From Gemmatimonadota bacterium (GTDB taxonomy: Bacteria; Gemmatimonadota; Gemmatimonadetes; Longimicrobiales; Gaopeijiaceae), in assembly GCA_030430625.1 (NCBI GenBank), contig JAUIKL010000001.1:62001-126000 (forward strand): a stretch of 64,000 nt of DNA, given 5' to 3'. Positions within the stretch are counted from its first letter, which is position 1, and the number at the start of each line of letters is the position of its first letter. The notes below the pieces were generated by a model. That model was not told the DNA's origin. It saw nothing but the letters and a program-made list of their open reading frames with translations, and searched no databases. Positions 27,028-35,294 of the stretch are shown here, piece after piece. Both the position numbers and the translations under genes were made by a program.

Positions 27028-28308
27028 TCAGTCGGCCCGGATTCGGGCCAACTCCCGCCAGCCGATGTCGGTTCGGTGGAACGCTCCCTCGAACGTCACT
27101 CGCCGGGCGCCCTCACGGCTCCGCTCGACCGCCGAACCGAAGTCGTCGGCCAGGCCGGTCACCGCCACGACGCGGCCCCCGGCGGTCACCAGCGAGCCGT
27201 TCCGCTCGGCGGTCCCGGCGTGGAAGAGGATCACGTCGTCACCGAAGTCGTCGGGTACCGTCATCGGGACCCCCTTCTCGTACGCCGCTGGATACCCACC
27301 GGACGCTACGACCGTGGTGACGGCGAAGCCCGCACGGGCGCGGATATCCATCCCGCGGATCGACCGACCCTCCGCCACCGCCCGCACGAGGTCGAGCAGG
27401 GAGGAGTCGAGGAGGGGGAGGACGACCTGGGCTTCCGGGTCCCCGAATCGGCAGTTGAATTCGACGACCTTGAGGCCCTCGTCCGTCTTCATCAGGCCCG
27501 CGTACAGGAAGCCGGTGAAGGGACAGCCGTCCGCCGCAAGCGCCCGAAGCGTGGGAGCGATGACCTTCTCACCGGCCTCGGCCATGAGGGCTTCGTCCGC
27601 GATCGACACCGGCGCGTAGGCGCCCATGCCGCCCGTGTTCGGGCCGGTGTCCCCTTCGCCGACCCTCTTGTGATCCTGCGACGGCTGGAGGAGGACGTAG
27701 TCACGTCCGTCGCAGACCGCGAAGACCGAGACCTCTTCACCCTCCATGAACTCCTCGATGACGACCTCCCGACCGGCTTCGCCGAAGGTGAGGTCGCCGA
27801 GCATCGAGTCGATCGCTTCGATCGCCTCGTCCTCGGTCGGGCAGACGACGGCACCCTTTCCGGCCGCGAGCCCCGAGGCCTTCACGACGATCGGCGCACC
27901 CTCCGCCCGCACCCAGTCGACCGCGCCGTCGCGGTTGGTGAAGGTGCGGTACTCGGCGGTCGGGACCCCGGCGCCGCGCATCAGGTCCTTGGCGTACGCC
28001 TTCGACGACTCGATGCGGGCGGCGTCCCGAGTGGGGCCGAAGATCGAGAGGCCGCGCTGGCGAAAACGGTCCACGATGCCCGCGGCCAGCGGTGCCTCGG
28101 GGCCGACGACGGTCAGATCGATCCGGTGTCCGGCGGCCCAGCCGGCCAGGGCTTCGACGTCGGTCGGCGCGATCTCGACCGCTTCACACCAGGGCGCCAT
28201 GCCCGGAGTCGGCCGGGTGGCGAAGAATTCCGCGTCCGGCGCGTCGCGGCGGAGCTTCCAGAGCAGGGCGTGCTCGCGCCCTCCATGTCCAACGATCAGG
28301 ATTCGCAT
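27028..28308 (-). CDS. purD: Phosphoribosylamine-glycine ligase PurD
   Basis: A 426-residue GARS enzyme of purine synthesis: phosphoribosylamine + glycine + ATP to GAR. The N-terminus MRILIVGHGGREHALLWKL and the region VVGPEAPLAAGIVDRFR are diagnostic, as are FGPTRDAARIESSKAYAKD and the ATP-grasp segment EEFMEGEEVSVFAVCDG. The later MDIRARAGFAVTTVVASGGYP is the C-terminal domain signature. The promoter at 28315-28342 places the start about at the ATG, implying a leaderless or near-leaderless mRNA. It is the first gene of an operon with mutM and the M16 pair. Confidence 0.96.
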   Translation of the reverse strand: MRILIVGHGGREHALLWKLRRDAPDAEFFATRPTPGMAPWCEAVEIAPTDVEALAGWAAGHRIDLTVVGPEAPLAAGIVDRFRQRGLSIFGPTRDAARIESSKAYAKDLMRGAGVPTAEYRTFTNRDGAVDWVRAEGAPIVVKASGLAAGKGAVVCPTEDEAIEAIDSMLGDLTFGEAGREVVIEEFMEGEEVSVFAVCDGRDYVLLQPSQDHKRVGEGDTGPNTGGMGAYAPVSIADEALMAEAGEKVIAPTLRALAADGCPFTGFLYAGLMKTDEGLKVVEFNCRFGDPEAQVVLPLLDSSLLDLVRAVAEGRSIRGMDIRARAGFAVTTVVASGGYPAAYEKGVPMTVPDDFGDDVILFHAGTAERNGSLVTAGGRVVAVTGLADDFGSAVERSREGARRVTFEGAFHRTDIGWRELARIRAD

Positions 28309-28314
28309 GGCCGG

Positions 28315-28342
28315 AGTCTACCCGGTCCGGTGCGAAACGAAA
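28315..28342 (-). promoter_or_regulatory. Promoter of purD
   Basis: Minus-strand TTTCGT (28337-28342), 16 bases, TAGACT (28315-28320). The -10 ends seven bases before the ATG at 28308, so the transcript would start at or near the start codon. The -35 lies in the T-rich tail of the terminator of the upstream M48 gene, so the two signals overlap. Confidence 0.5.
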
Positions 28343-28372
28343 GGGGCGATCGGGCTTCCGCCCGACCGCCCC
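28333..28372 (-). terminator. Terminator of the M48 protease gene
   Basis: A 13-base-pair stem with one mismatch (arms 28343-28355 and 28360-28372, loop of four, TTCC on the plus strand) is followed on the minus strand by TTTCGTTTCG. The M48 gene stops at 28415, about 43 bases upstream. This looks like intrinsic termination. Confidence 0.7.
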
Positions 28373-28414
28373 CCGTGAGGCCCGTGTCGGCCCGCGGATC
28401 GAGTCGTCGATCGG

Positions 28415-29437
28415 CTACCGGCGGAAGCTTCCGAGGAAGTCCGATCCGGCCCGCTTGGCGGCGTCGGCCATCGTGTCGATGAAGTCCTTGGCCCCCTCGG
28501 CGTACGCCGAGGCCGCGTGCTTCAAATCCTCCTGGTAGGCCGGGTCCGGCTCACCGCGCCGCTGGTATTCACCCCGGATGATGCGGTCGTAGTCACCGCT
28601 CTCGATCCAGTCGCGCAGCTCGGCCACCCGGAGGACGTGGAAGGGGTGCGTGCGACCGAGGAGGTTCAGCACCTTGAAGACCTGATCGGCCACGTCCCCG
28701 CCGTCCCGGTACTCCTCGGCCTGGACGATGAACTCCTGCAGGCTCGTCTCGTCGGTCGTACCGCCGCCGGCCATCTTGAGCATCGTGCGCATGACCACCT
28801 CGGGGTCCTGCACACCGAGCAGCCCGGCACGGTCGCAAGACAGTTCGGACTTCCGGCTCCACTCGAGAAGCGCCACCAGCACCGCACGAGCGGCCAGGCC
28901 GACGATGGGGAAGCCCATCCCTGCCAGGTTGATGAGCAGGACCGTCATCGTCTTGTAGAGGACGTGGTCGCTCATGATGTGGGCGATCTCGTGCGCGATG
29001 ACGTACGCGAGCTCGTCCTCGTCGAGAAGGCGAACCGTACCCGAGTTCAGGATGATGAACGGCTTCTCCATCCCGTAGGCGCCCGCGTTCACCATCGGCG
29101 TCTGCGACATGAAGAGCGGGTACTCCTCCGGGGCGTCGAGCGTCTTCAAGCAGGCCTTGTAGACGCGGTACACGTCCGGGAACTGGTTCTCGCTCACCCG
29201 GACCGCGTCGGCCTGGAAGGCGAGTCGAATCGGCTTCTCACCGAAGAACCCGAAGATCTTCTTGAGCACCTCGTCGAAGATCGGAACGCGCCGCAGAGCC
29301 TGAAGCGCGGCTTTGTCCGCCGGGTGCTCCCAGCTGTGCGGCGCGATGTCGGTCAGGATCCGCCTGGAGCGCGTGCCCGTCCCGTTCTGGCCCGCGGCCT
29401 CGTCCTGACCCTCGGTGCGATCCTGTTCGTCCGCCAT
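28415..29437 (-). CDS. M48-family membrane zinc metalloprotease
   Basis: A 340-residue HtpX-type peptidase. The first ~28 residues are polar and rich in Glu, Gln and Gly. The zinc motif is VIAHEIAHIMSDH (HEIAH), with a third ligand in SRKSELSCDRAG. Between them are membrane helices (TVLLINLAGMGFPIV, LAARAVLVALL). Upstream residues 30-110 include a soluble domain (PADKAALQALRRVP). It probably degrades misfolded membrane proteins. The ATG at 29437 has a good GAGAGGAAG upstream. Its own terminator lies at 28333-28372. Confidence 0.88.
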   Translation of the reverse strand: MADEQDRTEGQDEAAGQNGTGTRSRRILTDIAPHSWEHPADKAALQALRRVPIFDEVLKKIFGFFGEKPIRLAFQADAVRVSENQFPDVYRVYKACLKTLDAPEEYPLFMSQTPMVNAGAYGMEKPFIILNSGTVRLLDEDELAYVIAHEIAHIMSDHVLYKTMTVLLINLAGMGFPIVGLAARAVLVALLEWSRKSELSCDRAGLLGVQDPEVVMRTMLKMAGGGTTDETSLQEFIVQAEEYRDGGDVADQVFKVLNLLGRTHPFHVLRVAELRDWIESGDYDRIIRGEYQRRGEPDPAYQEDLKHAASAYAEGAKDFIDTMADAAKRAGSDFLGSFRR

Positions 29438-29573
29438 CGTTCTTCCTCTCTGGATGGGGTCCCCGGACAACGCCGAGGCTCCGTCGTGCTGGCGGGCCTT
29501 ACGGCCCGTCGAACGTCACGGTTTCACTACCCGCCGACCGGGTGAACGGTACACGAAACCGGTCGAGCGCGTT

Positions 29574-30737
29574 TCAGCCGAGGACCCGCTCGAGGTCCGC
29601 GATGATGTCCGAGACGTCCTCGATACCGACGGAAAAACGGACGAGCCCGGGGGTGATCCCCATGGCTGCCCGCCGGTCCTCGGGTACCGAGGCGTGCGTC
29701 ATCAGCGCCGGGACGTTCACCAGGGACTCGACCCCTCCCAGACTCTCGGCCAGCGCGAAGATCTCGAGGTGCTCGGTGAGCGCCTTGGTCCGCTCGAGGG
29801 TCCCGACGTCGACGGACACCATGCCGGTGAAGCCGCTCATCTGACGCTTGGCCAGTTCGTGCTGGGGGTGGGACGGCAGACCGGGATAGAGGACACGGTC
29901 GACCGAGGGGTGCTTTTCGAGCCACTCGGCCACGGCCTGACCGTTGGCGTTGTGGCGCTCCATCCGCACGTGGAGCGTCTTGATGCCGCGCAGGGTGAGC
30001 CAGCAGTCCATGGGGCCGGGCACCGCGCCGGACGACTTCCGGATGAAGTAGAGGTCGTCGGCCAGCCCTCGATCCCGCACGGCCACGAGGCCGCCGATGA
30101 CGTCCGAGTGCCCGTTCACGTACTTCGTCGACGAGTGGAGGGTGAAGTCGGCACCGAGTTCGAGGGGCCGCTGATTGAAGGGGGAGGCGAAGGTGTTGTC
30201 GACGGAGAGAAGGGCGCCGTGTTCGTGTGCGAGATCGGCGATCGCCGCGATGTCGCACAGCTTCATCATCGGGTTCGTAGGGGTCTCGACGTGCACGAGC
30301 TTGGTGTTCGGACGCATGGCGTCGGCCACCGCCTGCGTGTCCTGGGCGTCGACATAGGTGAACTCGATCCCGAATCGGCTCAGGACGTGGTTGAACATCC
30401 GCGTCGTGCCGCCGTAGGTGTTCTCCTCGCTCACGACGTGGTCACCGGCGGAGAGGCGTTTCACGATCGCCTCGATCGCCGCCAGACCCGAGGCGAAGGC
30501 GATGCCGTGATTGCCCGCTTCCAGCGCGGCAATGCTCGCTTCGAGCGCCTCCCTCGTCGGGTTGGCCGTGCGCCCGTAGTCGTACGACCCGTTCTTCGGC
30601 TCCCCCACGGCCGGCTGGACGTAGGTCGACGTCTGGAAGATCGGGGTCATGATCGCGCCGGTGACCGGCTCCGGCTCGACACCCGCGTGGATGGCCAGCG
30701 TACCGAACGAAAGGCCCTGCGAGGCCGCTTTGCTCAT
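29574..30737 (-). CDS. Transsulfuration PLP enzyme (cystathionine gamma-synthase/lyase family)
   Basis: A 387-residue aminotransferase-fold enzyme. The PLP lysine lies in SSTKYVNGHSD. Other family landmarks are QTSTYVQPAVGEPKNGSYDY, YGRTANPTREALE and ETPTNPMMKLCDIAAIA, with SLGGVESLV near the C-terminus. Members include cystathionine gamma-synthase, gamma-lyase and O-acetylhomoserine sulfhydrylase; substrate specificity cannot be told from sequence alone. The ATG at 30737 gives the usual length. It is divergent from glmM across a 223-base gap that holds no convincing promoter. Confidence 0.9.
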   Translation of the reverse strand: MSKAASQGLSFGTLAIHAGVEPEPVTGAIMTPIFQTSTYVQPAVGEPKNGSYDYGRTANPTREALEASIAALEAGNHGIAFASGLAAIEAIVKRLSAGDHVVSEENTYGGTTRMFNHVLSRFGIEFTYVDAQDTQAVADAMRPNTKLVHVETPTNPMMKLCDIAAIADLAHEHGALLSVDNTFASPFNQRPLELGADFTLHSSTKYVNGHSDVIGGLVAVRDRGLADDLYFIRKSSGAVPGPMDCWLTLRGIKTLHVRMERHNANGQAVAEWLEKHPSVDRVLYPGLPSHPQHELAKRQMSGFTGMVSVDVGTLERTKALTEHLEIFALAESLGGVESLVNVPALMTHASVPEDRRAAMGITPGLVRFSVGIEDVSDIIADLERVLG

Positions 30738-30960
30738 GAGGGGAGACCCTTTGGAATCGTGTGGGCGTCGATGGCGGCTATGCGCCCGACGGACAGTGGG
30801 AACTCTCAATGTAGACCCGGCCCGCGAACGGTCGCCACGGAGGGGGGAAACGACTTCGTTGACGTGCCGCACTCGGGATCGCGAAACTTGACGAAGGCGG
30901 TACGGACTTCCCCGGATCCGCCCAGATTCTCGCGTCTTCCCCCCCGTTACGAGAACGCCC

Positions 30961-32346
30961 GTGCCGATTCACCTCCCGGACAACCTCATGGTCAGTGTCT
31001 CGGGTGTCCGTGGGCGCGTCGGCGCCCCACTGACCCCGGAGTTGATGGCCGGGGTCGCAGCGGCGCTCGGTGCCCACCTCAAGGAGCGGGAAGACGGTTC
31101 GACGGTGGTTCTGGGGCGGGACTCACGGGTTTCCGGGCCGATGTTCGCCCGGGCCGTGATCTCGGGACTCCAGTCGGTCGGCTGCGACGTCGTCGACCTC
31201 GGCGTCGTCCCCACGCCCACGATCCTCATGGCGGTGCGGGACCTCGGAGCGATCGGGGGTATCGGTGTGACGGCCAGTCACAACCCGGCCGAGTGGAATG
31301 CGCTGAAACTGGTCTCCAGCGAGGGCATCTTCCTCGACGCCGACCGTTCGGCCGACTTCCGCCGCTATCTGGCGGAGGTGGATCCTCCTCGAGCCGCGTG
31401 GAACGAGCTGGGGGGACTCTCCTACGACGACGGGGCGTGGGGGCGGCACCTGAAGCGGATCCTCGCCCTCCCGCAACTCGACCTCGACGCCATCCGGGGC
31501 GCTGGCCTCAAGGTCGCGGTCGACTGCGTCCACGGAGCCGGTGGTCCGGTCGTGACGGAACTGCTCGAGGCCCTCGGTTGTGAGATCGTCGGCATCGGCA
31601 TGGAGCCGGACGGTTGGTTCCCGCGCGATCCCGAGCCGACGGCCGCGAATCTGGCCGACCTCGGCGAACTGGTTCGGGAGTCCGGCGCCGCGGTCGGGCT
31701 CGCGATCGATCCCGACGCCGACCGACTCTCCCTCGTGGACGAAACGGGGCAGGCGATGGGGGAGGATCTCACCCTCGCACTCGCCGCGGCGGCGGTCCTG
31801 CCGACGACGAAGGGGCCGGTCGTCACGAACCTGTCGACATCGAGAGTCGTGGAGGACGTGGCCGAAGCCTTCGGCGTCCCGCTGGTTCGTGCGCCCGTCG
31901 GTGAGGTGAATGTCGCGCGCCGAATGCAGCGCGAGGGGGCCGCGGTGGGAGGTGAAGGCAACGGGGGCGTGATCCTGCCGGCCCTGCATCACACCCGTGA
32001 CGCGCCACTCGCCTGTGCCCTGATCCTGCAACACCTGGCGGTCGAAAGCCTCACGCCCACGCAGGCCGCCGGTCGATGGCCTTCCTATGACATCATCAAG
32101 GAGAAGGTCTCGTTTCCACGGGAGGCGCTGGCGCGAGGGTACGACGCTCTGCGCACGGACCTGGGAGCCGAGGCCGAGGACGAGTCGGATGGACTCAGGT
32201 TGGAGTGGCCGGCCAGAAAGACCTGGCTTCACGTCCGCCCGTCCGGGACCGAGCCGGTGGTGCGGTTGATCGCGGAGGCTCCTGATCGAGAGCAGGCGCG
32301 CCAACTCGTGGATCGAGCTGGCGCTCTCCTTGCAGGTGTCGCGTAG
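30961..32346 (+). CDS. glmM: Phosphosugar mutase, probably phosphoglucosamine mutase GlmM
   Basis: A 461-residue alpha-D-phosphohexomutase. The catalytic serine lies in GVTASHNPAEWNALKL, metal ligands in DPDADRLSL, and the phosphate-binding C-terminal loop in RPSGTEPVVRLIAEA. Adjacency to glmS (33 bases) makes GlmM the best assignment: glucosamine-6-phosphate to glucosamine-1-phosphate for UDP-GlcNAc. The N-terminal SVSGVRGRVG form and overall length resemble the archaeal/general phosphomannomutase-type group more than E. coli GlmM, so specificity is not certain. The start is GTG at 30961; an ATG nine codons later is also possible. Confidence 0.82.
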   Translation: MPIHLPDNLMVSVSGVRGRVGAPLTPELMAGVAAALGAHLKEREDGSTVVLGRDSRVSGPMFARAVISGLQSVGCDVVDLGVVPTPTILMAVRDLGAIGGIGVTASHNPAEWNALKLVSSEGIFLDADRSADFRRYLAEVDPPRAAWNELGGLSYDDGAWGRHLKRILALPQLDLDAIRGAGLKVAVDCVHGAGGPVVTELLEALGCEIVGIGMEPDGWFPRDPEPTAANLADLGELVRESGAAVGLAIDPDADRLSLVDETGQAMGEDLTLALAAAAVLPTTKGPVVTNLSTSRVVEDVAEAFGVPLVRAPVGEVNVARRMQREGAAVGGEGNGGVILPALHHTRDAPLACALILQHLAVESLTPTQAAGRWPSYDIIKEKVSFPREALARGYDALRTDLGAEAEDESDGLRLEWPARKTWLHVRPSGTEPVVRLIAEAPDREQARQLVDRAGALLAGVA

Positions 32347-32379
32347 TCTTCCTTTTCGAAACACGGAGTTAGATCGCCC

Positions 32380-34215
32380 ATGTGCGGCATCGTCGGATAC
32401 GTAGGACCGAGAGAAGCGACCCCGATCCTCCTGGCCGGGTTGAAGCGTCTCGAGTACCGCGGGTACGACTCCGCGGGCGTCGCCCTCCTCAACGGCAACG
32501 GCGTCGAAGTGACCAAGCGCCCGGGGAAGATCCGTGTCCTCGAGGAAGCCATCGACGCGGCTCCGTCCTCCGCCACGTGCGGCATCGCGCACACCCGGTG
32601 GGCCACCCACGGTGAGCCGAACGAGCCCAACGCCCACCCGCACACGTCCCCGGACGGCGACATCGCGCTGGTGCACAACGGGATCATCGAAAACTCCGAC
32701 GTCCTGAAGGCCCAACTGATCTCGGAGGGGTACGACTTCCGATCGGACACGGACACCGAGGTCGTCGTCCACCTGATCGACTACCTCTGGCAGGACGGCG
32801 AGCCGTTGGAGGAGGCGGTCGCGGCCGCGCTGCGACAGATCGAGGGCGCCTACGGCATCGCGGTCGTTTCGAGTCGCGATCCGAACAAGATCGTGGTGGC
32901 CCGTCACGGAAGCCCGCTCTTGATCGGGGTCGGGCAGGACGGTGAGATGTTGGCCGGCTCGGACGCGGCGGCGGTCATCGAGCGTACGCGCGACGTCGTC
33001 TACCTCGACGACGGGGACTACGCCGTCCTCACGCCGGACGGGTACCGGACCTACCACCTCGAGGGCCACGAGGTCGACCGGGGGGTGCACGAGGTCACCT
33101 GGGATCTCGATTCGATCGAGAAGGGTGGCTACGAGCACTTCATGCTGAAGGAGATCTTCGAGCAGCCCTCGTCGATCGCCGACGTGATGAGGGGGCGCCT
33201 GCTGGAGGACGACGGAGACGCTCGCCTCGGAGGGATCCAGGCACACCAGTTCGACCTCGGGCGCGTTCAGCGGATCGTCATCACCGCGTGCGGTACGAGT
33301 TGGCACGCGGGCTTGGTCGGCGAGTACATGTTGGAGGATCTGGCCGGGATCCCCGTGAGTGTCGAGTACGCCTCGGAGTTCCGCTACCGCAATCCTGTTC
33401 TCGAGGACGGGACACTGGCCCTCGCGATCAGCCAGTCCGGCGAGACCGCCGATACCCTCGCGGCGCTCAAGGAGGCCGAGCAGCGGGGGCTCAAGACGAT
33501 GGGCATCGTCAATGCCGTCGGGTCGACGATCGCCCGCCAGACGGACTTCGGCGTCTACCTCCACGCGGGTCCGGAGATCGGTGTCGCCTCGACCAAGGCG
33601 TTCACGAGTCAGCTCGTGGCGCTCGCTCTCGTGACGTTGTACCTCGGGCGCCGACGGGGGATGTCCGCGGTGCAGGGCCACGAGATCGTCCAGCACCTCC
33701 AGGCCCTCCCCGGGCAGATCGAGGAGGTCCTGAAGCTGAACGACGAGCTCGAGGACCTGGCCCGGAGCTACAAGGACGCCCAGAACTTCCTCTATCTCGG
33801 GCGCGGGTATCAGTTCCCCGTGGCGCTCGAGGGAGCGTTGAAGCTCAAGGAGGTCAGCTACATCCACGCGGAGGGATATCCGGCCGCGGAGATGAAGCAC
33901 GGGCCGATCGCCTTGATCGACGAAGACATGCCGGTGGTCGTGCTGGCGCCTCGGGACCCGATCTACCAGAAGGTCGTCTCGAACATCGAAGAGGTGAAAG
34001 CGCGGGCCGGGCGGATCATCGCGGTGGTTTCGGACGACGCCCCGGAGCTCCAGGGTAAGGTGGACCACATGATCAAGGTCCCGCACACGCTCCCTCACCT
34101 CCTCCCTGTCCTGACGACGATTCCGCTGCAGCTCCTCGCCTACCACGTCGCGGTCATGCGGGGTGCCGACGTGGACCAGCCGCGCAACCTCGCGAAGTCG
34201 GTCACGGTCGAGTAG
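32380..34215 (+). CDS. glmS: Glutamine-fructose-6-phosphate aminotransferase GlmS
   Basis: A 611-residue enzyme making glucosamine-6-phosphate from fructose-6-phosphate and glutamine. The N-terminal nucleophile Cys is in MCGIVGYVG. The glutaminase domain has CGIAHTRWATHGEPNEPNAH, and two SIS domains follow (ITACGTSWHAG, SQSGETADTLAAL; AEGYPAAEMKHGPIALID). The C-terminus PRNLAKSVTVE is canonical. It sits 33 bases after glmM with GGAG at 32365-32368. There is no space for a glmS ribozyme. It is followed by dtd. Confidence 0.97.
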   Translation: MCGIVGYVGPREATPILLAGLKRLEYRGYDSAGVALLNGNGVEVTKRPGKIRVLEEAIDAAPSSATCGIAHTRWATHGEPNEPNAHPHTSPDGDIALVHNGIIENSDVLKAQLISEGYDFRSDTDTEVVVHLIDYLWQDGEPLEEAVAAALRQIEGAYGIAVVSSRDPNKIVVARHGSPLLIGVGQDGEMLAGSDAAAVIERTRDVVYLDDGDYAVLTPDGYRTYHLEGHEVDRGVHEVTWDLDSIEKGGYEHFMLKEIFEQPSSIADVMRGRLLEDDGDARLGGIQAHQFDLGRVQRIVITACGTSWHAGLVGEYMLEDLAGIPVSVEYASEFRYRNPVLEDGTLALAISQSGETADTLAALKEAEQRGLKTMGIVNAVGSTIARQTDFGVYLHAGPEIGVASTKAFTSQLVALALVTLYLGRRRGMSAVQGHEIVQHLQALPGQIEEVLKLNDELEDLARSYKDAQNFLYLGRGYQFPVALEGALKLKEVSYIHAEGYPAAEMKHGPIALIDEDMPVVVLAPRDPIYQKVVSNIEEVKARAGRIIAVVSDDAPELQGKVDHMIKVPHTLPHLLPVLTTIPLQLLAYHVAVMRGADVDQPRNLAKSVTVE

Positions 34216-34227
34216 TCGACCGACCGG

Positions 34228-34677
34228 GTGCGCGTTCTGCTGCAGCGCGTTTCGCGCGCGTCGGTCCGGATCGAGGGCGAGACGGTCGGAGCCATCTCGA
34301 CCGGCCTCCTGCTGCTGGTCGGCTTCACGGATGGAGACGGGCCGGAGCAGGTGGACTGGATGGCCGAGAAGGTCCTCGGCCTGAGGGTCTTCTCGGACGG
34401 TGAGGGGAAGATGAACCTCTCCGTGCAGGACGTCGGAGGGGGACTCCTCGTCGTGAGTCAGTTCACGTTGTACGGCGATGCCCGCAAGGGCCGGCGCCCC
34501 AGCTTCGTGACCGCGGCACGCCCCGACGTGGCGATTCCACTGTACGAGAGCTTCGTGGCGGCGCTCTCCGACCGCTCGGAATGCTCGGTCGAGACCGGTC
34601 GCTTCGGAGCGTCGATGCAGGTGGAGCTCGTCAACGATGGCCCCGTCACCCTCATGCTCGAGCGCGAGTCGGCGTGA
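34228..34677 (+). CDS. dtd: D-aminoacyl-tRNA deacylase
   Basis: A 149-residue enzyme, normal length, that frees D-amino acids from mischarged tRNA. The family signatures are VVSQFTLYGDARKGRRPSF and the C-terminal TGRFGASMQVELVNDGPVT. The start is GTG at 34228, 12 bases after glmS. The stop overlaps the GTG of maf (GTGA). Confidence 0.96.
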   Translation: MRVLLQRVSRASVRIEGETVGAISTGLLLLVGFTDGDGPEQVDWMAEKVLGLRVFSDGEGKMNLSVQDVGGGLLVVSQFTLYGDARKGRRPSFVTAARPDVAIPLYESFVAALSDRSECSVETGRFGASMQVELVNDGPVTLMLERESA

Positions 34678-35282
34678 CCCGCGTTTCCCGACCTCGCGTC
34701 GTCCTGGCGTCGCAGTCCCCCCGTCGAGCCGACATCCTTCGTCAGCTCGGCCTGGAGCCGGAGATCTCTCCGGCCGATGTCGACGAGTCCGAACGCGCCG
34801 GGGAAGGTCCGGCCGCCTACGTGGAGCGACTGGCCCGGGAGAAGGCCGAAGCGGTCGCGATCGACCCCGCTGCGCTCTACGTCGGTGGCGACACGACCGT
34901 GGTCCTCGACGACGAGATCCTGAGCAAGCCGGTGCACGAGCAGGACGCGGTGGCCATGCTCCTGCGACTGGCCGGCCGGAGTCACCAGGTGCTCAGTGGT
35001 GTCGCCGTGCGCTCGGGGGGACGGACGGTGAGTGAGGTCGTGCGCACCACCGTGCGGATGCGACCCTTCGACGAGGCGGTCGCGCGCGGCTACGTGGCGA
35101 CGGGTGAGCCGATGGACAAGGCCGGGGGGTACGGGATCCAGGGACGGGGCGCCGCATTGGTCGACTCGATCGACGGGGACTACTATGCCGTCGTCGGCTT
35201 CCCGGTAGGTGCGTTTCTGCGGCTCCTCGGTCGGGTAGGCTGGCACTTCGACTTCGCCTCTCTCCGAGCCACCGACTCCTAG
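34674..35282 (+). CDS. maf: Maf-like nucleotide pyrophosphatase
   Basis: A 202-residue protein with the Maf motif VVLASQSPRRADILRQLGLEP, DVDES, GGDTTV and the C-terminal GGYGIQGRGAALVDSIDGDY. Family members hydrolyse non-canonical or methylated nucleoside triphosphates and have been linked to septum formation. The GTG at 34674 overlaps the dtd stop. It is followed 12 bases later by glpK. Confidence 0.93.
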   Translation: MTRVSRPRVVLASQSPRRADILRQLGLEPEISPADVDESERAGEGPAAYVERLAREKAEAVAIDPAALYVGGDTTVVLDDEILSKPVHEQDAVAMLLRLAGRSHQVLSGVAVRSGGRTVSEVVRTTVRMRPFDEAVARGYVATGEPMDKAGGYGIQGRGAALVDSIDGDYYAVVGFPVGAFLRLLGRVGWHFDFASLRATDS

Positions 35283-35294
35283 GAGCGTCCCGCC

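Noticed and set aside
26197-28482. A 761-codon plus-strand open frame across mutM and purD
   Set aside because: It is antisense to two confirmed enzymes and crosses the purD promoter and terminator; treated as a shadow.
29493-29508. Hairpin CGGGCC/GGCCCG between the transsulfuration gene and the M48 gene
   Set aside because: It lacks a T-run on either strand and lies in the leader of the M48 gene; too short to call a terminator.
32347-32379. glmS ribozyme or riboswitch before glmS
   Set aside because: Only 33 bases separate glmM from glmS, far too short for the ribozyme, and its core sequence is absent.
31123-34146. A 1007-codon minus-strand open frame across glmM and glmS
   Set aside because: It is antisense to two well-identified enzymes, with repetitive charged composition and no family signature.
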